This document shows, one piece after another, positions 17,335 through 25,603 of a stretch of DNA of 64,000 nucleotides. Position numbers and translations under genes: made by a program. The stretch covers positions 124,001 to 188,000 of the forward strand of contig NZ_JQEI01000008.1 in assembly GCF_000743355.1 (NCBI RefSeq). Reading direction: 5' to 3'. Within the stretch, counting starts at the first letter, position 1. The number at the start of each line of letters is the position of its first letter. The notes below the pieces were generated by a model. It worked only from the letters and a program-made list of their open reading frames with translations. It made no database searches and was not told the origin of the DNA. The stretch is from Serratia sp. Ag1. GTDB taxonomy: Bacteria > Pseudomonadota > Gammaproteobacteria > Enterobacterales > Enterobacteriaceae.

Positions 17335-19620
17335 TTACTCGAGCAGGCCCGCTTGCGCGAAGTGTCGGTACAGCGTTTTTGGCGTCAGCGGTAACTCATC
17401 GATCTTCACGCCGGTTGCCAGCCAGATGGCATTACGGATCGCCGGAGCAGGTGAGATCAGCGGTGGTTCACCCAAGGCCTTGTGCCCGTAGGCGGATTGC
17501 GGCTCATAGGTTTCAATAAACGCGCAGTCCAGATCGGGCAGGTCGAGAATGGTCGGGAATTTGTAATCCAGCAGGTTAGGGTTGCGCACAATACCGCTTT
17601 TCTCGTCAACGATCATCTCTTCGAACAGTGTCCAACCGATCCCCATGCCCATCCCGCCATGCACCTGCCCTGCGGCCAACTGCGGGTTAAGGATCTGGCC
17701 GGAATCATGCAGATTGATAATCTTGTTGATGGTGACTTTGCACAGTGGAATATCGACGGTGAGATCGACAAAAGTGCAGCCAAAGGCTGGTGGGTTGCTG
17801 CGGGTTTTGCAGGAGACTTCGGCCATCAGTTGCCCACCGATCTCCTGATCGTAATGGGCGCTCATGGAAACCTGCTCTACCGAGAGCAGCACTTGTTCTG
17901 GTTGAGTTTTAAACACCACATGACCATTGACGACGTCTAGCGCCCATTCGGGTTGGCCGCACAGTGTGGCCGCATGCCGGAGGATTTTGGTGCGCAGTTC
18001 GCTGGCGGCCTGGCGTATCGCCGGAGCGGTAACGTAACTTTGCCGTGAGGCGAAAGCGCCGGGATCGTAGGCGGTGATGTCGGTATCTTGTGTAGAGATC
18101 ACATAAATCGAGGAGCAGGGCACGCCGACGGTTTCTGCTGCCATTTGGGCGAATACCGTATCAGAACCTTGGCCGATTTCCGTCGCGCCAATCTGCAGGT
18201 TGATGGTGCCATCCTGATTCATCAGCAGGCGCGCGCTGGCGATCTCCACGCCAACCGGATAAGTGTTGGAGGCATAACTCAGGCAAGCCACGCCAACGCC
18301 GCGTCGGATCGGGCCGCTTTGATGCAGGCAGGCGGCACGCCGAGCATCCCATTCAAACAGCTCCCGGCCTTTTTGCAGGCACTCCAGGATACCGGCGCTG
18401 TGAATAGTCTTATGATTGAGCGGATTGGTATCCCCTTGGCGGGCAACGTTTTTCATCCGCAGTTCGAGAGGATCCATGCCTAACTGGGCGGCAGCGTCGT
18501 CCATCATGCATTCCAGGGCAAAAGTTACCTGCGGTGCGCCATAGCCGCGCATGGCCCCGGCATTGGGCAGGTTGGAGTAGTAGGTGGTGGCGTGGTAGCC
18601 GAGGGCGACGCGCGGGTATAAATAAGCGATTTTGTTGGCTCCGGCGGCAGCGATGGAATGCCCGTGGGAGGCATAAGCGCCGGTATTGGACAGCACATCC
18701 AGACTGTAGGCCTGCAGGAGGCCATCCTGGCTAACGCCCAGTTTGCCGCTGACTGCAAACGCATGCCGGGTGCGGGAGGCCAAAAAACACTCCTCGCGGC
18801 TCAGTTCGATCTTGACTGGTACGCCGCCGAGTTTCCAGGTCAGAAACGCACACATCGGTTCTTCCAGCACATCCTGTTTATTGCCAAAGCCACCGCCGAT
18901 ATAGGGCTTAATCACCCGGATGGCCGACCACGGCATGTTCAGCGCTTGGCCTACCACGCGGCGCACAATATGGGGGATTTGGGTGCTGGAGACGATCACT
19001 ATCCGGTTCATCTGGTCCATATAGGCGTAGGAGATCACCCCTTCCAGATGGCAATGCTGTACCACCTGCGTTTGGTAGTGGCCTGCAACCAAGATCTCTG
19101 CCGCCGCCAAGAGCGCCTCAGGGTCACCACCTTGTAGCCGGTGCTGTTTCAGCACGTTGCTGGTGCCGCCGTGCAGCAACGGGGCCTCGGCCGCCAGAGC
19201 GGCTGCGGCGTTGGTCATCACCGGCAGTTCCTGATATTCAACCTCGACCAGCAGTGCGGCTTTTTCTGCCGTTAACGGATCGCAGGCCACCACGATTGCC
19301 ACGCCATCACCGTGGTGGCGCACGTGGCCAGTCAGCAGTTGCTTGTCTGCCACATCGTGTTTATTGGCGTCCAGTGACCAGGCGTGGCCAGCGGTCGGGA
19401 AGCACTGTTGTGGCACATCCTGATAAGTGAAGATGGCTTCCACCCCTGGCAACAGCAGGGCTTTTTGCGTATCGATGCGCGTGACCAGGCCGTGGGCGAT
19501 CGGGCTGCGGACATATTTGGCATAGCGCATACCGGGCATGCTGAGATCGTCGGTGTAGCGAGCCCGGCCTGTAACTTTGGCTTCTGCATCAACGCGTTTA
19601 AGCGACACTCCTACAGCCAT
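17335..19620 (-). CDS. xdhA: Xanthine dehydrogenase molybdopterin subunit XdhA
   Basis: The 761-residue catalytic subunit follows E. coli XdhA (752) closely. Visible are GRARYTDDLSMPGM at the N-terminus, IGGGFGNKQDVLEEP, the AMRGYGAPQ turn, IGATEIGQGSDT, and the C-terminal LGEPP that holds the catalytic glutamate of xanthine oxidoreductases. It oxidises hypoxanthine or xanthine at the Mo centre. Together with XdhB and XdhC it makes a full NAD-linked dehydrogenase, separate from the XdhD/YgfM/YgfK system. A sigma-54 promoter lies 43-59 bp upstream. The ribosome site is weak (AGGGGGGC). Confidence 0.93.
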   Translation of the reverse strand: MAVGVSLKRVDAEAKVTGRARYTDDLSMPGMRYAKYVRSPIAHGLVTRIDTQKALLLPGVEAIFTYQDVPQQCFPTAGHAWSLDANKHDVADKQLLTGHVRHHGDGVAIVVACDPLTAEKAALLVEVEYQELPVMTNAAAALAAEAPLLHGGTSNVLKQHRLQGGDPEALLAAAEILVAGHYQTQVVQHCHLEGVISYAYMDQMNRIVIVSSTQIPHIVRRVVGQALNMPWSAIRVIKPYIGGGFGNKQDVLEEPMCAFLTWKLGGVPVKIELSREECFLASRTRHAFAVSGKLGVSQDGLLQAYSLDVLSNTGAYASHGHSIAAAGANKIAYLYPRVALGYHATTYYSNLPNAGAMRGYGAPQVTFALECMMDDAAAQLGMDPLELRMKNVARQGDTNPLNHKTIHSAGILECLQKGRELFEWDARRAACLHQSGPIRRGVGVACLSYASNTYPVGVEIASARLLMNQDGTINLQIGATEIGQGSDTVFAQMAAETVGVPCSSIYVISTQDTDITAYDPGAFASRQSYVTAPAIRQAASELRTKILRHAATLCGQPEWALDVVNGHVVFKTQPEQVLLSVEQVSMSAHYDQEIGGQLMAEVSCKTRSNPPAFGCTFVDLTVDIPLCKVTINKIINLHDSGQILNPQLAAGQVHGGMGMGIGWTLFEEMIVDEKSGIVRNPNLLDYKFPTILDLPDLDCAFIETYEPQSAYGHKALGEPPLISPAPAIRNAIWLATGVKIDELPLTPKTLYRHFAQAGLLE

Positions 19621-19662
19621 ATTGGCCCCCCTGATGATAGAAAAAAGCCGCTAAGGGGGAAC

Positions 19663-19679
19663 AGCAACTTGCAGGCCAT
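19663..19679 (-). promoter_or_regulatory. Sigma-54 promoter of xdhABC
   Basis: On the minus strand ATGGCCTGCAAGTTGCT gives TGGC-N8-TTGC with exactly 10 bp between GG and GC. Like the ygfK promoter, it reads TGGCCTG-N4-TTGCT. Predicted start near 19652 leaves a 32-nt leader. Two matching promoters on the two purine operons make chance unlikely. Confidence 0.75.
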
Positions 19680-19784
19680 AATCGGTTGATTCGCTGAGAT
19701 AATGTGAATTTCGTGAGTTGATACTGATTTTCGCGGGGCGCGACGCGCTTGGGGTAAGTAAATGATGAGTACCGATGGCGATAA

Positions 19785-19820
19785 CTTATCAATCTGATAA
19801 GAGGATTATCAGGTTGATAA
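19785..19820. promoter_or_regulatory. Tandem palindromes, candidate enhancer for xdhABC
   Basis: CTTATCAATCTGATAAG (19785-19801, perfect 17-bp palindrome) and TTATCAGGTTGATAA (19806-19820, perfect 15-bp) share TTATCA-N3-TGATAA; their centres are 20 bp apart, about two helical turns. They lie about 140 and 160 bp upstream of the sigma-54 start, the normal distance for an enhancer-binding protein. A third copy of the core is before ygfK (2268-2280). Confidence 0.6.
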
Positions 19821-19829
19821 GGGGGCAAC

Positions 19830-20399
19830 TCACTGCTCAGAGGGTAACTGTGACGGCAGGTCGATATCCTGCACAACGCCGGGCTGTTCAAGGGGCAGCA
19901 GATAAACCGGCTCGCGGCTGAGGAGTTCACGAGCACCACGATCGCCATGCAAGGCGCATAATGCGCTGCGCCAGATGGCAGAAAACCCTACCGGATGACC
20001 CGGTTGCTGTTGAAAGACGGGGCGGACGATGCTGTGCTGTGGTAACGCGCTCGCCACCTGCAAAAATACCGCAGAGGTGACAAAGGGCATATCTGCCAGA
20101 TGAATCAGCCAGCCACACCAATCGGGCGTGGCCGCAACGCCAGCGGCGATAGACTCCCCCAGCCCACCGCTCGCCAGCAGCGTGACCGGCACCTGATGCT
20201 CGGCACAAGCGCGCTGTACCGGCAGATTTTCAGGCCGGGTCACCACATGGACTGGCAAGCCGGACGCCAGCGCCTGCTGTAACGTCAGTTCAAACACCGT
20301 GCTGCCCTGCAGGGCAGCGTTGAGTTTATGCCCCGCACCACCAGCCTGGGTGAAGCGTTCACCTCGCCCGGCAGCGGCGATGATGATGCCCGTTGTCAT
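19830..20399 (-). CDS. mocA: MocA-like molybdenum cofactor cytidylyltransferase
   Basis: This 189-residue nucleotidyltransferase (YgfJ/MocA family) transfers CMP from CTP to molybdopterin, making the cytosine dinucleotide cofactor of xanthine-dehydrogenase-family enzymes. The N-terminal AAAGRGERFTQAGG loop binds the nucleotide, LIHLADMPFV is the metal-binding region and GHPVGFS is typical of the family. I start at ATG 20399, with GGAG 7 nt upstream, instead of the in-frame ATG at 20420. It precedes xdhABC on the same strand. In E. coli the corresponding gene sits between yqeC and ygfK, so the order has been rearranged. Confidence 0.87.
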   Translation of the reverse strand: MTTGIIIAAAGRGERFTQAGGAGHKLNAALQGSTVFELTLQQALASGLPVHVVTRPENLPVQRACAEHQVPVTLLASGGLGESIAAGVAATPDWCGWLIHLADMPFVTSAVFLQVASALPQHSIVRPVFQQQPGHPVGFSAIWRSALCALHGDRGARELLSREPVYLLPLEQPGVVQDIDLPSQLPSEQ

Positions 20400-20468
20400 G
20401 TTTGCTCCGCTTGCGTGCAAAATCCGATTGTTGCAGAGCTACCCACCCTCTGTATAGCCAAAAAAGTC

Positions 20469-22475
20469 TTATCGTGCACAGAGTTGGGGCAGTTGACTGG
20501 GATCGTCGTTTACGTCGACGACCAGAGTGAGATCGCTGCGCCACATTTGCATGCGCAGACCGCTGTTATCACGCTTCACCCGCATCTTGGTTATCGGCTG
20601 TTTATGATTAAAATCCCACACGCAAACAAATTCTGCCTGTGTTTGGTGGCTGCGCAGCGTCAGATAGCTTAAATCAGTCACCGCCGGGTTGGCTGGAGCA
20701 GAACCCTGCCACAGCATGGCGTGGCCAGATAGCCACAGTGCCTGCCCCTCACGCGAAACCGCAAAGTGGCGTGGCTGGCTGTTGAGCAGAGGTGTCACCC
20801 GCGCATCGTGCATCACTGATAGTGGCCCGTTCTGGCTGAAAGTGGCCGTATCACCGGTGGCATCAAGCGCTTTGCCTGGCAGATGCAGCGTCCAGTCCAA
20901 CTGCTGCTGATGTGGGTTCTCTATACTGCTGATGTCGATTAATGCGTCCTCCAGCCACAGTAGACGGCGGCGAAAGCGGACGTCACGATAGGCTTGGTTA
21001 TCCCATTCCACTCGGGTATGGCTGTCCAATACGGGGGGGGGCTGACGCCAGTCGACTTCCGTATCCAGCCAGCAGAACGCTTTATTCTCATGATAATGCA
21101 GTACCTGCGGTATCGCCGGGGGCTGATTGGCTTGATTCACCGCCAGCGTGTTATGGGTGGCGCTGTTTTTGTAGTAGGCATAGTGCATCTGGGCACCGTA
21201 GCCGGTGGTGCCCAGATCGGGCAGGATCTCTTTGCCGTGGTTGAATAGAATCAGGCTTAGCCGATCGTAATGGTCATGTTCACCGCCGTAGGGAGTGTGT
21301 TTTACCAAGAGAGCCCGGCGTTTGGCCGGGTTGCGCCAAATGGTGATCCCGCAGCTTGGTGCATGCAGATGCTGTTGAGGGAGGAGTTGCAACGGTTGCG
21401 CAGGCAGGTCGGTGCCGTAGAGCAGCGCATCGATATTGCTGCGTGGTGTAGCACGATACATGGCCTGCAGCGCCGCCGCGTAAGCCTCATCGCGGTAACA
21501 AGACCAGGCAAACTCGTAGATATCGCTATGGTCGAGCTTTTCCTGACCATAAATACAGTCGTTAAGACGTGGGAAGTTGCCGTCCGGCATCAGCAGCTGC
21601 AGCGGGAAGCTGAGCATCTTGCGGTAGAAGGGAGCATCCAGCAGGCTCCAGCGGCTGCCCTTGGCCAGTTTTTCAAACGCGAGAAAACCCTGTAGCGCGT
21701 AGAAGTGATAATGGATCGAACCTTCGAACCACAATCCTTCCTCGAACAGCCCATGCTCCAGTTGATAGCGCAAGCCGTAGGGTTGGTTGACGGCAAATTC
21801 CAGCAAGGATTCATCCTGCAAAATAAATCCCAGCACCCCAATGGCACTGCCGATCTTCACTTCATGATTGTGCAACTGGGGTGTGCGGTGGGCCAACAGG
21901 AACTCTGCCCCGCAGCGCAGCAGGCGGGATTGGATATCGTCGCGTTGCTGTGCCGTTAACGCTTCGGCAATGTAATCAAAACCCAGGGCAAATTCGAGCA
22001 GGCAGTTGGCTTCACACAAGGTTTGTGCGTTCATTTTGCCCGGCCCGTTGTGCGGAATATTGCCGTGGATCTGGTAATTGGGATAAAACGCCGCATAAGC
22101 GGTCAAAATCGCCGTGACTTTATCCAGATACTGCGCTTCGCCGGTCAGTTGCCACAGCAGCCCTAACTGATGGCAGGCTCTGGCATTCAGGCCGTTCATC
22201 TCGCGCCACCAGGCGCCGTCATAAGGTTCACCACTAAACTGCTGCCCATCCACCGGGCAGCGATGGTGGGTCGAGCAGGCGCGATCCCACACCAGCCGCA
22301 CGCCGTGAACCGGGCAGAAATAGTACAGATTCCAGGTGGCTATGGCGGTTTTCGGTACTTGAACCGGGCTATTGAGCACGACGGCATTTTGCGCTCTCAG
22401 GTGCTCAATCACCTGTGGCTGCTGCACCGCTCGGTTTCTCAAGAGAATAAGTTGTTGCGTGGTGAACTGCTTCAT
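20469..22475 (-). CDS. Heparinase II/III-family polysaccharide lyase (PL15-like, cytoplasmic)
   Basis: The 668-residue protein has no signal peptide. The first part is an alpha/alpha toroid with CPVHGVRLVW, GAWWREMNGLNARAC, HGNIPHNGPGKMNAQ and NHEVKIGSAIG. The C-terminal half is a beta-sandwich with GGEHDHYDRLSLILF and GTTGYGAQMHYAYYKNSATHNTLAVN, the hallmark of the heparinase II/III domain. Such enzymes act as exo-lyases on uronate-containing oligosaccharides. Similarity to PL15 oligoalginate lyases is suggested by length and motifs, but the substrate cannot be read from sequence. It follows the exported lyase by 25 bp and may run on into mocA. Confidence 0.8.
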   Translation of the reverse strand: MKQFTTQQLILLRNRAVQQPQVIEHLRAQNAVVLNSPVQVPKTAIATWNLYYFCPVHGVRLVWDRACSTHHRCPVDGQQFSGEPYDGAWWREMNGLNARACHQLGLLWQLTGEAQYLDKVTAILTAYAAFYPNYQIHGNIPHNGPGKMNAQTLCEANCLLEFALGFDYIAEALTAQQRDDIQSRLLRCGAEFLLAHRTPQLHNHEVKIGSAIGVLGFILQDESLLEFAVNQPYGLRYQLEHGLFEEGLWFEGSIHYHFYALQGFLAFEKLAKGSRWSLLDAPFYRKMLSFPLQLLMPDGNFPRLNDCIYGQEKLDHSDIYEFAWSCYRDEAYAAALQAMYRATPRSNIDALLYGTDLPAQPLQLLPQQHLHAPSCGITIWRNPAKRRALLVKHTPYGGEHDHYDRLSLILFNHGKEILPDLGTTGYGAQMHYAYYKNSATHNTLAVNQANQPPAIPQVLHYHENKAFCWLDTEVDWRQPPPVLDSHTRVEWDNQAYRDVRFRRRLLWLEDALIDISSIENPHQQQLDWTLHLPGKALDATGDTATFSQNGPLSVMHDARVTPLLNSQPRHFAVSREGQALWLSGHAMLWQGSAPANPAVTDLSYLTLRSHQTQAEFVCVWDFNHKQPITKMRVKRDNSGLRMQMWRSDLTLVVDVNDDPSQLPQLCAR

Positions 22476-22500
22476 CGCGGTTAATCCCTATTCCCTAGCA

Positions 22501-23736
22501 TCAGTGTTTTAATGGAGTGATAAGCGTAGTGATATCATCAGGATAAGTTGCCATCAGCCATTGGGCTTTTTCGCTGAACTGTTTATCATCGGGCCAGGCG
22601 CGGGCGGCACTCACCATATTGACCAAGGCTTTTTTGGCATCCATTTTGTCGATGTCTTTCCACGGCCATGGCGCATCGCTGTTAACGAACCCGGCAATGT
22701 AGCTGTAGCCTTTACGCAGGCTGTGATCGTCAAGGGTGAAATTCCACACGTCGACGCCTGCCACTTCGCCCAAACGCCCCAGCTTGTTGTAAGCCTCCAG
22801 GTGGAAGTTGCTGTAGTGCCATGGGCGGGTGCGTTCCAGCTCCGCCATCTGGCGGCCTTCGATATCAAAATGAGAGGCAATGCGCCGCAGTTGGGTGATT
22901 TGCAGGCGTTTTTTCGCCTCGGGAAGATTGCCGCTGAACAGAGCAAATGAGGCGGCCTGTAGGTCGAAATAGGTGCCGTGGTTGTTATGCCAGTTGTCCT
23001 CTTCAAAGCCGTTCTGGCTGCTGGTCATCCACTGGTAGAAATCGCCGTACCACTGTTTGATTTTCTGGTAATCCTCCTCGCTGAGCACCTTGGCTGGGCG
23101 CAGTAGCTCCACCACGTCGATCACCTCTACCAGTGCCCGGCTGTCGATCAGCCCGATGCCGCGTCCGTCGTTAATCCCCGGGATCGCCTGTGCATATTGT
23201 AGGTTCGGGTTCATGCGGGTTTGCGGGTTGATAAACCAGTTGACCAGCTGATCGCGCGCCTTTTCGGCATAGGCCGGTTTTTGGCTGAACTGCCAGGCTA
23301 ATGCCAGCGTCCAGACGTCGTCACTCATGCTGTTCAGGCGTTTTTTATCGGTAGCGTCGCTGTTGGCTGCGGGGTTGGTTTCGCCGTCTTTGCGTACATA
23401 AGGCAGCCCGTCCTTTTTGGCCGGGTCCGGCCACCAATAGGGCGGAAAGCTGTAATAGTCATGTTTGTCGCCGCTGGCGGCGGTCAGGCTTTTATCCATT
23501 ACCGAATACAGTGGTTTGCCGAGCGCTTTATCGGCCTTGGCGATAAGGGCATTATAGGCACCAATAAACGCCGGATTCTGCGCTGCCAATTGCTGTTGGC
23601 TGTACTGCAAATCGTCGAGTCTGACGAGCAGCGGGTGCGCCTCGGCAGCATAGGCAGCCGTAACTTGCAGTGCGGCAGCAACGGCGAGCGCCAGCCAAGA
23701 TCCACGGGACAATAAAGCCATTTTTATCGTTCGCAT
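22501..23736 (-). CDS. Exported alginate-lyase-superfamily polysaccharide lyase
   Basis: A 411-residue protein starting at ATG 23736, which has GGAG 7 nt upstream; an ATG at 23748 lies over that site. Residues 1-30 form a signal peptide ending AYA, so it acts in the periplasm or outside. The Alginate_lyase domain shows DYYSFPPYWWPDP near 95, YAQAIPGINDGRGIGLID near 181-198, catalytic-type NNHGT at 251-255 and RTRPWHYS with Tyr308. These correspond to the Asn/His, Arg and Tyr of PL5-type lyases. The substrate may be alginate, glucuronan or another polyuronate. It is transcribed away from the ABC transporter, with a KdgR-like site between. Confidence 0.8.
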   Translation of the reverse strand: MRTIKMALLSRGSWLALAVAAALQVTAAYAAEAHPLLVRLDDLQYSQQQLAAQNPAFIGAYNALIAKADKALGKPLYSVMDKSLTAASGDKHDYYSFPPYWWPDPAKKDGLPYVRKDGETNPAANSDATDKKRLNSMSDDVWTLALAWQFSQKPAYAEKARDQLVNWFINPQTRMNPNLQYAQAIPGINDGRGIGLIDSRALVEVIDVVELLRPAKVLSEEDYQKIKQWYGDFYQWMTSSQNGFEEDNWHNNHGTYFDLQAASFALFSGNLPEAKKRLQITQLRRIASHFDIEGRQMAELERTRPWHYSNFHLEAYNKLGRLGEVAGVDVWNFTLDDHSLRKGYSYIAGFVNSDAPWPWKDIDKMDAKKALVNMVSAARAWPDDKQFSEKAQWLMATYPDDITTLITPLKH

Positions 23737-23858
23737 AATTTTCTCCATTCGTCAGAGGATACGGTTATTCATTTCCAGGCAATAAATATCCGTTCGCCGT
23801 AAGGCTATTAAATATTGCTTAATGTTCGTTAATGTTATTTATTCCCGCAGGAAATGAA

Positions 23859-23877
23859 ACTGAAATAATGTTTCATG
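23859..23877. promoter_or_regulatory. KdgR-like operator
   Basis: ACTGAAATAATGTTTCATG matches 17 of 19 positions of the KdgR consensus AATRAAAYRNTRTTTYATT as I recall it. It is also part of a wider inverted repeat ATGAAAC-N9-GTTTCAT (23854-23876). KdgR represses uronate-catabolic genes until 2-keto-3-deoxygluconate accumulates. Its place between lyase and transporter genes suggests it controls both directions. Confidence 0.62.
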
Positions 23878-23916
23878 GTGCTGATGGCGCAGTGTAAGAG
23901 AGCGGTTGATTTTTTT

Positions 23917-23932
23917 TGTGATGCACTTCAAA
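23917..23932. promoter_or_regulatory. CRP-like site
   Basis: TGTGATGCACTTCAAA has a perfect left half TGTGA and a 3/5 right half at the correct 6-bp spacing. Catabolite control is expected for a sugar-acid locus, but one half is weak. Confidence 0.35.
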
Positions 23933-24117
23933 TTTAACGCTAAGATTAAAATTAGCCCTAAAAAATGATTCATTCGTCACAGTAAATAAGGTTTTGCAAC
24001 ATTTTTTTATTTTATAATATAAAGTTAATAATTCATAATTATCTGATTTTATTTGAATAAATAAATTTGTCACTTTTATTGTCACTTCTTGATGTGATCG
24101 GAAGCAAGTTTTACAGT

Positions 24118-24136
24118 TTTGAAACACGATTTCTAT
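24118..24136. promoter_or_regulatory. Weaker KdgR-like site near the transporter promoter
   Basis: TTTGAAACACGATTTCTAT keeps the GAAAC-N4-TTTC core and agrees at about 14 of 19 consensus positions. It is 126 bp before the binding-protein gene and could be the operator on that side. Confidence 0.35.
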
Positions 24137-24261
24137 TTTGTGGCATTGTGTTTAAAAATGGCATTCGATTTAATGGCTCAGTACTTATTTAAAATATAAA
24201 TTGTTCGGGCTCACTCCATTTTCGTGATAATCAAACCTCTTACAAAAGGATGTGAATAAAA

Positions 24262-25554
24262 ATGTCTGTGACAAAAATTAAATCCTTATTACTGTTATCC
24301 GTACTTGGCTTGGGCGCGGCTCAGGCTTATGCCGAAGAAACTCTCAATATCTGGATCCGGGCCAGTAACGACTCAAAAAACATCTACAAGAAAGAAGCAG
24401 AAACCTTTGAGAAAAAAACCGGCATAAAAATTGAGTACTTCAACGCCACCACCGACTTTGAACAGCGCCTGGCGCGGGCTGCGGCGGGGAATGCCTTGCC
24501 GGATCTGATTTTTAACGATGCGGTGGCGATTGGGCAGTTTATCCAGCTCGGTATCGCCGATGAGATCGACCCGCAAAGCATTGCCGGGCATGACAATATT
24601 TATCCGCTCGCTTGGCAAAGTACCCGCTATACCGACGGCAAATATTACGGGGTACCGACTTCGGCTCAGACTTTTGCGCTGTTTGTGCGCAAAGACTGGC
24701 GTGAGAAGCTGGGGATGCCGCCGCCCAAAACCTGGGAAGATGTGGCAAAACTGGCAAAAGCTTTTACCACGCAAGACCCGGATGGCAACGGTAAAGCCGA
24801 TACCTACGGTTTTATCCTGCCCGCCTCTACCACCCGTGGTTACGCCAGTTGGTTTATGAGCGCGTTTCTCTGGCAGGCCGGGGGTGATTTTATGCGTGAA
24901 TCAGCACCGGGCAAGTTTAAAGCCGCGCTGGATGAACCGGCAGCCGTTGAAACGCTGCAGTTTATGCGTGGCATGCTGTGCGACAAAGTGGTGCAGCCGG
25001 GGGCGATTAATGCCACTACGGCGGATGTGATCCCCTCTTTCCGTTCCAGCCAGAGCGGTATGTTCTTCAGCGGGCCTTATCATATTGCGCTGTTTGATAA
25101 AGATCCGGGTAAAGACACCTTCGAAGTGGTCAGCCTGCAGGGGCCGAAAAGCCAGGCCACGCTGGCAGAAGGCACCACGGTGTTCCTGATGAAGAGCAGC
25201 CAGAAGAAGGAAGCGGCGCGCAAGTTCATCGAATTTATGATCTCTCAGGAAGGGCAAGAGATCGGTATGGGTAAAGGCAGCAGCAATATCCCGGTGGTGC
25301 GTTTGCCGGTGAACAAGTTGGTGGATACTCAGGCGGTTTATAACGATCCGCGTTGGGCTACCTTTGCCACGTTGTATGCCGAGCAGGGCCGCTATGTGCC
25401 GCAGGTGCCTAACTGGACGCCGATCCGCCAGATCACCGCCGAGGGCTTTAACCGCATTCTGGCGGATTGTAATGGCGATATCGCCGCTGAATTGCAAGCC
25501 ACCCATGGCAAAGTGAACGCCGAGCTGGAAAAGCAGGGCGTGCTGGCGAAGTAA
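24262..25554 (+). CDS. Sugar ABC transporter substrate-binding protein (CUT1 family)
   Basis: A 430-residue periplasmic binding protein of the MalE/UgpB type. The signal peptide ends at AYA (residues 22-24); the mature protein begins EETLNIWIRASNDS. The fold is recognised from DLIFNDAVAIGQFIQLG, GVPTSAQTFALFVRKDW, SGMFFSGPYHIAL and the C-terminal helices. It should deliver oligosaccharides, probably uronate oligomers released by the neighbouring lyase, to the permease pair downstream. A hairpin with a T-rich tail follows the stop, which may keep its expression above that of the permeases. Confidence 0.87.
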   Translation: MSVTKIKSLLLLSVLGLGAAQAYAEETLNIWIRASNDSKNIYKKEAETFEKKTGIKIEYFNATTDFEQRLARAAAGNALPDLIFNDAVAIGQFIQLGIADEIDPQSIAGHDNIYPLAWQSTRYTDGKYYGVPTSAQTFALFVRKDWREKLGMPPPKTWEDVAKLAKAFTTQDPDGNGKADTYGFILPASTTRGYASWFMSAFLWQAGGDFMRESAPGKFKAALDEPAAVETLQFMRGMLCDKVVQPGAINATTADVIPSFRSSQSGMFFSGPYHIALFDKDPGKDTFEVVSLQGPKSQATLAEGTTVFLMKSSQKKEAARKFIEFMISQEGQEIGMGKGSSNIPVVRLPVNKLVDTQAVYNDPRWATFATLYAEQGRYVPQVPNWTPIRQITAEGFNRILADCNGDIAAELQATHGKVNAELEKQGVLAK

Positions 25555-25562
25555 TGTCTCAG

Positions 25563-25587
25563 GTGCCGCCCGGTGCGGCACTTTATT
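25563..25587 (+). terminator. Attenuator-type stem-loop after the binding-protein gene
   Basis: Stem GTGCCGC (25563-25569) pairs with GCGGCAC (25575-25581) around CCGGT, followed by TTTATT. It is a partial intrinsic terminator inside the operon. Confidence 0.6.
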
Positions 25588-25603
25588 AACTCCTCTGAGA
25601 GCG

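Larger units (their letters stand above)
23737..24261. other. Divergent control region of the uronate locus
   Basis: This 525-bp AT-rich region separates the exported lyase from the ABC transporter genes. It holds a strong KdgR-like operator (23859-23877), a weaker one (24118-24136) and a CRP-like site (23917-23932). No gene was found in it. Confidence 0.6.
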
